Assembly: GCA_028095005.1 (NCBI GenBank)
Contig: CM051460.1
Span: 80,369,676-80,433,675, forward strand
DNA: 64,000 nucleotides
Source of the DNA: Rhynchospora pubera
Lineage: Eukaryota > Streptophyta > Magnoliopsida > Poales > Cyperaceae
Reading direction: 5' to 3'
Part shown: positions 13,401 through 25,400 of the stretch, one piece after another
How the letters are laid out: each line of letters starts with the position of its first letter
How positions within the stretch are numbered: the first letter of the stretch is position 1
Notes under the pieces: model-generated
Databases searched by the model: none
Told to the model about the DNA's origin: nothing
What the model saw: the letters and a program-made list of their open reading frames with translations, nothing else
Translations under genes and position numbers: made by a program

Positions 13401-16400
13401 ATAGCTAAAAGGAAAATGATTTCTGAACCATTGTTATAGATGGAAAAGCTTCACGGAAATAACAAATCAATGGTATATTAGTACCTCGAAGAGGACACAT
13501 TCATGAATTGATGATGAAATAATTTTCATGGCTTAAATTGTTATACCATATTCTTAATATATGCAGCTTTAAAGCATATTAAAAAATTTTATGGTAAAAA
13601 AATCCATGATGTTATGTGTGACTGATTAAATAGAATTAATCATGCAACTCGCTCAATCTTATTATATCAATTATTTTTAGTTCTTAATGCTTATATATTG
13701 ATATAAATATTGTGCAAAAATAATTATCACTCAATAAAAATAAAAATATAGATTGTTTGATGGGCTTTGAAAATTATTTGGCTATGAAAATTTATATACT
13801 TGCTCACATATATATGAGGAATCTCGTAATATATGATGTCTAAAAAAAATTTAAAAATAGATAGCTTAAGCTTTTAGAAAAAAAAATAGTTCGTGCAACG
13901 CATGAAATCTCACTAGTACATGATATATCAGGCCGAAAATAAAATATAAAAGAAATAAAAAATATCAAATTATAGTGAGCGTACTCATACCTAGCCAACA
14001 ACGTATCTCGATTAGAGGATGTCTCGATGGTTCGCATTTAGGCATGTTTAACATTCCAAACGGTAACGGAATGGGCCATTCTGTTTACTGTTCCGTTCCA
14101 TCAACGGTATGGCTATTTCATTCTGTTTTTCATTCTATTTCAGAAAATGAAATGCCATTTCATTCCGTTATTCCACTACGCGAAATTTTGGCTTCTGTAA
14201 CGGTTAATAAAAGACTTCTGTAACGGTACACGAAACGTTACTGTAGCCCCCGTTACAGAATGTCTAATAACCGTTACAGATCTATAACGGTTATTCTCTA
14301 ATAACCGTTACAGTAGCCAATCTTCTGTAACGGTTATTATCTAATAACCGTTATAGTATCATGCAAGGGAAATCTGGTATAGCTTTTTGGAGAACATGTG
14401 TAACGGTTATTCTCTAATAACCGTTACAGAAGCCACTCTTCTGTAACGGTTATTATCTAATAACCGTTATAGTATTATGCAAGGGAAATCTGGTACAGCT
14501 TTTTGGAGAACATGTGTAACGGTCATTCTCTAATAACCGTTACAGAAGCCACTCTTCTGTAACGGTTATTCTCTAATAACCGTTACAGATAATGTTTATA
14601 ATAAAAAAAAAATGAAATTATAATATTCTGTAACGGTTATTCCTTAATAACCGTTACAGAAGGTCCTTTTTTTTTGTTTCGCTTTTTTTGATTTGGCTAG
14701 CCCAATTTGCTAGCCGAATTGGTACCAAATTGGTACCCAATTTACATTAGATAACACATGCAGCATACTGTTACAATTCAATCCAGTACTCCAAGAGATG
14801 CTTATCTGAACACTCATTAAAGCACGCAACTCTTCATATGATTACAATTCAAATTAAAGCACGCAACTCTTCATATTTTCAGTTTCAAACTCATCATTTC
14901 TACTATAACTGACCAAACTGTAGAACCCCACGCCTTTTCAGTTTCAAACTAATTTCTCACTTCTCCCTCCTATCTCTCTACTCAAAAACCAACCATGGAA
15001 AACCTTGATCCCATCAGAGTTGATGAAGACGACATCACTGCTCCGGCCAGTGCAGAGATCACCAAATCCATTGTCATCCAAACCATGGAAGGTGTAACTT
15101 TGCTTGATGTCATGATAGAGATGAGAAGACGCCTCCCTGCAGGACAACACAGAGTGACAACACTCCTAGAAAACCGATTTCTCATCATCGGCCCCTCTGA
15201 GCAATGGCGCGATGAGATGTTTAGAAAAGGCACTATTGAAATCACATATGGAAACAACATGAGGCGGCCATTTTCCATCCTCATTGATCCTCCAAGGGAA
15301 CTAGACCCCAGAGCAGACAGTGTGAGGCTATGGGTAAGAATTGCTGATCTTCCATTTGGATGGTGCTCATGGTATGGAGCAAACATCTTTTTCCCTTTTG
15401 GTACAGTTTTACATGCTGATGCACCAACATACATGGGTATAGATGCCAGATTTGCTAGAGTAGAAGTATTGGTTGAACATAGGGATAGAATACCAGCCTC
15501 TCGTGCATTTGAATTGCACAGAAGGAATGGAAAAATTGACCTACTTCGTGTTCAGTACGTAGTTGAGGAACCACAAATCAGAAACCCACGTCATGAATAC
15601 ATCAAAGCTTTGCCTAGGATTGAATGGTCCCCTGCTGATGAGGCAAGACTGCAAAGTATCAATCCACCTGATAGGGTTGATTCTGGCAGTACTACAACCA
15701 TGCGACAGAGCAAGAGAAAAGCCAAGAAAAAGGCTGCAAAAACCACAACCCCCAATAATACTCAAGCAAAAAAAAGGAAGATAGATGAGGTCATCCCCTC
15801 AATGATTACTAGATCACAAACCAAGGGAGGAAGCAGAACTAAGGAGACAGGAGTTCTCATTGGAGACACCAGGGTAATCAAACCTACAAGCTCTACTTCT
15901 AAAGGAAAAGGAGTACAAGAAGATCTTGAGGCACAGTTCAGGAAGGAGATGAAACAGGCTAGGAAAGAGAGCCACAGAGCTCAACATGAGGGCCCAGGGC
16001 ACACCAGTGGGCCCAGTGTACCCCCTGGGTTCAACCTAAGCTCTCAGGAGACTGATACTGATGAGGATGAGGATGAAAAAACTGACACAGAGAGTGACAA
16101 TACAACTCCTACTGAGGACCAATCAGTCGATGAACTCATGAAGACACCCTCAGAGGAGCCCAGCAAGATGTCATTCTCCACAGAAGGTAACTCTACATTT
16201 CTTTCTAGTAACAATATGTGCAGAAGTCCTAAATAGCTTAGAGAATAGCTTCTTTCTAGACAATATGTTCAAAAGCCCTAAATAACTTCTATAGTTTAAA
16301 TCCTACATAAATCCTAGTTTAGAGAATACATAAATCCTAGTGTAGAGAATAGCTCTACATAAATCCTAGTGTAGAGAATAGCTCTACATAAATATACATT

Positions 16401-19400
16401 TAACTTTTTCAATAATTGCACTGACTTGAAAACAGACATGGAAAAAACCTTCATGGATTTGGCAAAGAAGCAGGAAGCAGCAAAGAAGAGCAATGGCTCT
16501 ACTGATGACACATCCTCTACCTAGATGCTGCCCTTTTTTTTTTACTTCTCAGTTATTTATTGTTGTATTGTACTGTTAATGGCAAGAATTGTGTGATGTT
16601 TAGATGTATGTTTGTGATGTTTAGATACAGAATCAAGCTTGAAACAATATATATTGCTCTTTAGTAGAAAGGTTTCTATTGACATTTGACATTTGTGGCC
16701 AACAGGCAATTTGATTCATGCGCATACCAGAGGTCAATAATACATATGCAAGGAGAAATTCAAAACTTAACACACAAAATTTCTTCATGTACACCTCTGG
16801 TATGCAATTGGCAGACACTATTGACCATAGCATTGTTTGTCAGCCTATGTAAATTGCATTGTTTGTCAACCGTAATTCAGCTCAATTATTAAGCTCAATT
16901 ATTTGTCAATTACAACTTAAAAGCAAAAGGAAAAAAAGCAGTTAACCCTAAATCGCATATATATGAAAAAAGAGGAGTTTATGAAAGTACCGAAGAAATA
17001 TAAAATTATCCAGTTTTCGATCGATTCGTTGAATCTGCTCTCCTTCTCCTTGTCGTTCTTTCGATCGATCCGTTGAATCTGCTCTCCTTCTCGTTCTTTC
17101 GATCGATCCGTTGAATCTGCTCTCGTTCTCATGAAAAAACCGAAATAAATAAGGAAAAAATATGAAAAAATACGATACAAATTTTTTGTTTTTTTACCTC
17201 AAATCTGCTCTCATTTTTGTTCTTTTTTTTCAGAATTTTTATAAATTTTTTGCTATTTTTTGGAGTGAAACAGAAGGGATAAGAGAGGTATTTCTTTGAA
17301 TAAAATGAAAAGAAGAGAGAAAGGAATGCGGCTGGGAAGACTTAACCTAAATACATAACCTTTCTGTAACGGTTATTTAAACAAACCGTTACAGAGGACT
17401 TATTACAGAAGATTGGCTTCTGTAACGGTTATTAGGTAATAACCGATACAGATAATGTTTATAATAAAAAAAAATGAAATTATAATATTCTGAGCGTGCT
17501 GGTAAACCTTCATGATTGGCAATTTGTGCCTATGAACAGTGCTGCTGAGTTTGAAGATCTCAGACCTGATCATTTAAATGTGTTTTACTCTCCTATACAA
17601 GATCTTGACCCTGAAAATGAAGTTCTGCACAGAGCGGCGATTGTTACATTCCAAGCAGAAGGATTACTTCCGCCTGATCTTGAGCACCGCTTGGGATTCA
17701 GACTTGCACGTCAGTTTGGTTTTGCAGTTCACCAGTATCGTCTCTCTCCAGTGCACCCAACCTCTGGAGATTTTCTTCTGGTTTGCCCAAATCAAGGGGT
17801 CAGGAATGAAATCTGCAGCCTAGGTGTCATTTACCTGCAGAATGTTAGATTGGTTCTAACAAGGTGGACTGAGCGTGCTGGTACAGTTTATGAACCTCCT
17901 CTTTATCGTACCAGAATCAGAATTACTGGTCCCCCTCTTCATCTCTGGAATAGAAGTGCCATTAACATGCTGGTGTCTGGGTTTGGTTATCCAATTTTCA
18001 CTGCTCCTCACTTCTCTGATGGGATCTTCCTTCATTTGCGTTTGCTTATTAAAGGAGCTCATCCCTCAGAGATCCCTCATCATTTGGTTATCTCGGCAGA
18101 CCCTCGAGCTGCCAGAGCTAGGGTACATATTGAAGGTTTTGAACAAGTTGGAGGGCCCACTGAACCACCTTTTGTAGGCCCCGGCAGGCCTTGGGTGCCT
18201 CCTCCACCTCCTCCACCACCTCCTCCACCACCATCGACTGACACCGATTCAACTTCTACTGAATCGGCTTCTGTTGCTCCTCCTACTGGATCAGCTTCTG
18301 GTGTCTCCTTGCCAGTACATTGTGCTACTGGTGATCCCTTTTTAGCCATTGCCTCTTCAAGTTTTCTGCCTTGGTTCTTTAATGCTATTAATGCCTCCTT
18401 TAATGTACAGCAGTTCTAAGTGCTTCTTCTCTTTGTCTTAAATGTTTTGTTTAGCTCTGTATGCTTTATGGCTGTAATCCTTAAATTTTCTTCTTGGAAT
18501 ATCAACAAAGAGCTTTCTTCTTTACTTTGCCTTCACTCTCTTCCTTTTCTCACCTGATCTGTGTATTATTGCTAGCTACTACTTGATGACGTTTACTATA
18601 TGAACGAAATTGATGCCTATATATATTCAAATTATTAACGAAATGCAAAATAATTTAAATAAAGAGGAGTTCATGAAAATATACTTTGAACTTCTGATCC
18701 GTTTGAATGTTGAAAAGTGCGCGCGACTGAGAGTTAGATGAGTGAGGATGATATTTTATTTATACATAACCTTTCTGTAACGGTTATTTCCAAATAACCG
18801 TTACAGAATCACTAAAAAAATAAAAACAAAATTATTTGCCTCTATGTAACGGTTGTTGGATAATAACCGTTACAGAATATAATAAATCTGTAACGGTTAT
18901 TATCCAACAACCGTTACAGAAGGTTGATGCATTTTTTTCCCTGACCATGACGGAAATGTTATTACGGTTGTTTCATAATAACCGTTACAGATTTGTGGCG
19001 CCTATTTTCCCGCCTAATGCCTCACTATTCTGTAACGGTTATTTCAATAACCGTTACAGAAGTGCCGTTACAGAAGGTCCTTTTTCCCGTAGTGTTCGTT
19101 TCATTTGGATGGAAAAACGTGTTTTTACACTAAAAACTGCACTATTTCTCGAAACGGAAGCGAAATAGGTCATTCCGTTTAACCTTCTGTTTCGGCAACA
19201 GTATGTCCTTCATTCCAATATCGTTTCGTTTCTAGAAACGATATGATATTTTGTACCGTTAGTCGTTCCGTTTGGACGGAAAGTCTACGGAAAATGGTAA
19301 ACAGTATACCGTCGATAGGATGATTCGCATTCGTATGTGTATGATGGGAACAAAAAAAAGACCATCGGGGTGGTGTGTGAAGAACAAATAGATATGCGAA

Positions 19401-22400
19401 CAATATAAGTACGAACGAAAAAACGGAGTTAGGAAAATAAAACGCTGGGATTCGAATCGTAGTCGCACAAAAATTGGCGTGCCACATTGGAGACTTCTGA
19501 GCGATTCCCTTCTACCCTCCACCCCCCCCCCCCCCCCCCCCCCCCCCCTAGTGGCCTTCCCCGCTTCCTTTCCCCACCCATCTCTCTTATTTTTTCCTTT
19601 GTGTTAGAATTAAGTGGAGACATTCAAACGTACCGTCTAGAGTGACGATGTTTCGCCTATAGACACTAGAATCATTAGATATACGTTATATATCTACTGA
19701 GTCTCTTTCGCTACTCTGATGTGGTAAATCTAAACTCGATTTAGATATACATATAAACTAACATTGGTATCAAAGCCTCCGAGGTTTCCATCCATAAAAT
19801 TAACACTTTTAAGCTGCAAATTGTGTTTTGTCCGAATTTTATAAAATTGTGAAAGTTGAAACCCTAATTCAAACTATATGTTGCTAGTCTGAGTGTTATA
19901 GTTTGTCGAAGATCTGTTGGAGTAATAGCGTCTGTGAATGCAAACGACCCGTCTGATGGTTCAAACGGACCATTTAGATTGATGACAGAACCAATTCTCT
20001 TAGATTAATTATTGGAATAGACCATTTTATGTTGGAGAAGGACCGTCTGATGTATTCCTGAGAACTGATAAAACTTCAGACAATGGGTATTGACCATTTA
20101 AGGCGTAATAAAATTTTAATTGTTACAGATGTTATATATGTTGTTGTAATCCCTCTAATTAGACCTAATTGGTTAATTGTTGATGGATTTGTTGAAATTC
20201 ATTTATAGTTGTGAATTGCATGTACTATACGCTTGGGTTATTTCCATTCAATACAACATTGAGTATTGGGTGAGTCTAGTCAATTAGACGTTTAGGGTAC
20301 TAATCTAGATTTTATACCTTATGCAAGTTTGAGTTAAGTAAAGATATTGCAATCCAATATTTGAGATTTGATTGATTGTCCTGGACTTTTTTTGGTCTTC
20401 AAGGATGCATTGCATTTTTTAGGTAAACTAAATATGCAGTAATGCCATAATATAACTTTAAGTGTTATGATATTTGATTTATGCTAACATGCATATATAC
20501 ATGTTGTGTTATGTCTCTTTATCATTGTACATAATATGTCGACTAGCAAGAGTATCATTGCTGATCTCAATGCAAGAAAAAAACTAAATTATAAGAATTA
20601 CAATGTGTGACATCGTTAAATTTAGTATTTGCTGTTTGATTAGCCCACTCACAAAAACAACTTACTGAGACCAAGTTAAATGACACTACAAAAGCTACGA
20701 CTATTGAGGAATTTGGATAAAGTGACAGATGTCCATGCTAGGCGTTCTTCTGTAATTCCGCTGTGGTAAATCTAAACTCGATTTAGATTATACATATAAA
20801 TTACTAACACTTTGCTTTTAGATCGTTTTTCTTCATTTCCTTCTTCGTGATTTGGCTCCTTCTCCAGCAACTTGGTGACCAGTATTTCTGACATCTAGCC
20901 TTCTCTACTCTTTTCTGTTAGATAGAATGATTTAGTCGTCGGCATAGTCACTGACGTTTCTCAGCAAGTGTGGTGTGGTCTTAGTTGGTTCGGCCAATGA
21001 CTTTGGTACCATGGTGTAACTAGATTGCACAGTGGTGGTTGGTTTTCATTGAGGTCATGGTTGGGTACGACTGGTGAGACCATTCTGGCCACGGAAGCAT
21101 CTGATAGATGTTTGAGTTGCCGACTATGTGAGTGTGGTTGTTTAGCAGTGCTTTTTTGGTCTTTGCGTGGAGACGCTCAAGGTGATAACAAGTGGCAGGT
21201 GTGCATGCGTAGGTCGTGTGAGTCTTCTTTCTTAGTGAAGATGGGCCTCATATGGGTAGGTCGATGCTAGATTTAGAAGTGTAGGCACTAGTTTGGTATT
21301 GGCATTAACACAACCTAATTTATTTGTTGTGGTACCAGTTTCAACTAGTACGAGTCACAGGCTAGTTTGTTGGATCTGTACTAGTTTATTGGAGAAATTT
21401 TAGTTGGAAGTTTACTACCAGGTGTTAATACTGGTATGCACTACGGGAAAAAGAACCTTCTGTAACGGGACTTCTGTAACGGTTTTTGAAATAACCGTTA
21501 CAGACTAGTGAGGCATAAGGCAGGAAAATTGGCGCCAACAAATCTGTAACAGTTATTATTAAAAAACCGTAATAATATTTCCGTCATGCAATAGGGAAAA
21601 AATGCGTCCACCTTCTGTAACGGTTGTTGGATAATAACCGTTACAGATTTTAAGAAATCTGTAACGGTTATTATCGAACAACCGTTACAGAAGATACAAG
21701 AAAAAGAATGAATTAATAATAATCTTCTGTATCTCTGGAATTCTGTAACGGTTATTTCCTAATAACCGTTACATAAAGGCAAATAATTTTTTTTTTAATG
21801 ATTCTGTAACGGTTATTAGGAAATAACCGTTACAGAAAGATTTTGTATAAATGTATCTTCCTCTCTCATTAAGTCTCATCTAACTGTCAGCCGCACATCC
21901 CACTTTCTCTTCTTTTCATTTATTGCGAATTTTGTGGTGTCCACTTCATTCCAAAAAAAATAGCAAAAAATTTCTAAAAATTCTGAAAAAATAATAATTA
22001 GAAAGAGAATAAAAAGGAGAGCATATTTAAGGTAAAAAAATTAAATTTGAACCGTATTTTTTATTTTTACATTTTTTCCTTATTTATTTCGATTTTTTCA
22101 TTAATTTATGGTTATTTTTTGTTTTTTTATATATTTTAAGATCTCATTGAATAGGAGAAGATATTACATCGGCCGGATAAGTCGCACGATTCAACGGATC
22201 GGAAGTCACACGATTGAAAGTATATTTTCATGAACTCCTCTTTTTTTGAATTATTTGCATTTCGTTAATAATTTGCATATATATATAGGCATGAATTTCG
22301 TATTGTCATATAGGAACCAAATACCGGAACTCAACTAAATTTAGGTCATTGCCCGTCCGAGATTAATCCATTAGGGATTAATCTCGAATAGTACTCCCGG

Positions 22401-25400
22401 TCGGGAGTACTGCTCTTTGGATACGAACTGTCTCATTTAGGACAGCGAGTTGTACGTTAGATGCAATGTGTTGTCTGAGAAAAATTCGCCGGCATTTTCC
22501 TTGTGTTCCCACGGATACGTACGCACAAGCAATCGTGTGTTGGCGTATTCAGGGAACATAAGGGGAAATGCTGCCGAATTTTTCTCAGATAGCACATTGC
22601 ATCTAACGTACGCTCGCTAATGAGACAGAGTATCCAAAGAGCGAGCTAGGATGGTGACCGGTCCGAAAACCTAATATGACAAATTGGTCCGAAACCCTAA
22701 TAATTTGCATAAATTTTATTGTTCAGATTGATCGACGTGGATGTACTTAAGTAATCGATGGTCGTCTACATTTTTTAGAGGACTTGAAGAATTTATGGTT
22801 TGTGCTAAAGAGAATTTGAAAATGAAAGAAGATGATAAAATGTATTGTCCTTGTCGTGTTTGTCAGAATTTGTTGAAGTGGTCTAATTTTGAAGAAGTGA
22901 AAGTTCATTTGATTATAAATGGATTTCAACCGGATTATAGTCGGTGGACACTCCATGGAGAGAATGGGAGGATTGTTGTAATAGCACAAATGTATTGAAT
23001 TATGTGTATGAGGAAGAAAATGTATCATTGAATGATGAAATTGATGATGTCAATGTATTTGATGATGAGAATGTAGATGATGATAGAAATGTAGATAACT
23101 CAGAATTTAATGCTGATTTAGATGAAATTGTGAACAATGTGGATGAAAATTTTGTTGATAATGTTGAAATTTTTTGTATGTTACGTGAAGAAGATAAAAT
23201 AGCTTTATATGGGGCTAATATGGGGTTGTTTTGGGGCTGTGGTGCATAAAGCACAATTTTAAGGACTAATATGCATAAATTTGAATTGTTTGGGGGATGA
23301 TATGGAGCTGTTTTGGGGCTGTGGTGCATAAAGAACAATTTTAAGGACTAATATACATAAAATTGAACTGTTTGGGGGCTGATATGGGGTTGTTTTGGGG
23401 CTGTGGAGCATAAAGCACAATTTTAAGGACTGATATGGGGCTGTTATTTTCTTGATAATTTAGAATTTAATTTAATTAGATATATATGCATTGTGAATTG
23501 ATTATGAATAAGGAGTTAAGAAATTTATTTAAAATGAAAATTAGATGGAGAATGATCAAAACGTCAATAAGGTGAGGGAGGAAACACCTAAGGTGGTGTC
23601 AAAAAGGGTCCCGTTTTACGGACCTCCCAAAAGAAGGGCCGTCTCGGCTGTACGTCGTCTCCCTCCAGGCTGTGAAAGGAGCCCTGATTTTAGTATGGGA
23701 GTTAAAATAGATGAGGGATCCAGTGAGAATAAGGAGGAGGAGAAGAATAAGGAGGTTAAGGAAGAGGAGAAGAATTAGGGTTGAATTGTCTTAGGAATTA
23801 ATAAAATTATCTATGTTATTTTGTGTGAACTTTATCTATGTAATTTGAAGTTTATGTTATTTGTGTATGAATTCATGTTTGAATATTATTGTGTTTTAAT
23901 TAAATGAATTTTAAATTTATGTATGTTTTAATTATTTGAATTTTAAACTTGTTCATGTTTGAATAAATTGAACATTGCGCCAAACATTAATATATATTAT
24001 ATATGGTGTTTTAATTAGGTAGTAATGAAAAAGGTGAAGGAAGCAATTCAAAGGGGAAAAAGCCGATCGAACGAGTCTATGTTAGGCGCAATGTTCGTGC
24101 CAATCCATCCTCTCAAAACCAGACGAACCAAAACCAAGCCTCTCAAAACCAGACGAACCAAAACCAAGCCTCTCAAAACCAGGGGCAACCAAGCCTCTCA
24201 AAATATGAACAACATGCAATTTTTTTCAAGCTTTTGATTGACAAGCTTGTGGCACCGTACACAGAATGGAGAGAAGAAGTCATTGTTTTGTCGGATGATG
24301 ATGATGAAGTCATTGTTTTGTCGGATGATGAAGACTAGTTTTAGGATTTAGATTTATGTTTGGCTTAGTATTAGGGTTTTTCTTATCCAACTGAATGTTT
24401 ATGTTTATGTTAATGTATTTTGTTATTTGCGATTTAACTTGTCGTTTAATGTTTATGTTTATGTTAATATATTTTGTTTATGTTAATGTTAATGTTTATG
24501 TTTATGTTTGTTTATGTTTATGTTTATGTTTGTTTATGTTTATTTATGTTTATGTTAACTTGATTTGATTGCTTTCATTGTTGTTAATTATTTGTTAATA
24601 GATATGTCTGGAGATCAAGATAGAGATTTACAGGGTGAACAGGCTGGTACAGAATCCAGCGATGAGGAGGTCACAACGTTTGAAATAAAGAAAAAGAGCA
24701 GAACGACAATGGACAATTATAACTAATAAAATATCAATTATCTCGTTTACATGTTTGATTTAATTTCATGAAAACAATAATCTCTATTCTTGCAGTTTTC
24801 ATTGGGTCCTTCTTGTTATTAATGTCGAGAAGCGCACCGTTCAAATAGCAGATTCTATCGAGCGCAAGAATCCAAAGATATTGATTAAGGGATTCATAAC
24901 CCAGTAAGTTTTCGTTTCTAAATGAGATTCTGATATTGAGATAAGGACTACATACGGTTCTATCTAAGGTATTAATGATATTGCATGCAGGATATACAAG
25001 CGATACCTTATGGAAAATGGAAAATATAACGCAATGACCCAAACAACATTTGATTGGTACAAAATTCAGGTACGAGACTTAAAAAGTATATTAGCTACCT
25101 AGGGTTTCTGAAACTATGCAAAATCTTAACTATCTTTCTTGTTGGATCTTAATTAGTGTCCGATAAAAAATGGCAGCACAGAATGTGGATATTTCACAAT
25201 GCTCGCCATGAAAAACGTATTATCTTATTGGATAGGAATTCAGGAAATACCTCATGTAAGTAACTTATTCTTTTAACTAATAACATTTGATCAAACAATT
25301 AGATTTTAGAATTTCATGATCTAACTAATAATATTTTTGACTTGTTTATCATAATATGCAGATGATCGAGCCGGTTGGAGTACCATACGACAAAGAAATG

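Larger units (their letters stand above)
14174..19094 (+). mobile_element. Chimeric CACTA (En/Spm) element A with two genes
   Basis: Ends are CACTACGCGAAATTTTGG and, inverted, CACTACGGGAAAAAGG. The 3-bp target duplication is TTC (14171-14173, 19095-19097). Both ends carry arrays of the hairpin subterminal motif TCTGTAACGGTTATT and its complement. Two plus-strand genes lie inside (14995-16524 and 17532-18419). No transposase is present. Unusually, about 16920-17415 is a second copy of the right-end region, and 17416-17493 a second copy of left-end subterminal sequence, placed between the genes. So the element reads as two head-to-tail units fused together. Element B (21439-26156) has the same two ends in opposite orientation. 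Confidence 0.88.

Noticed and set aside
14185..14665. CRISPR-like array of regular repeats
   Set aside because: The repeats are inverted hairpin pairs without constant-length unique spacers, and belong to CACTA subterminal regions in a plant genome.
14982..15434. 150-codon minus-strand open frame
   Set aside because: Antisense shadow of CACTA A gene 1, without recognisable motifs.
18080..18349. 89-codon minus-strand open frame with a glycine run
   Set aside because: Complement of the proline run in CACTA A gene 2.
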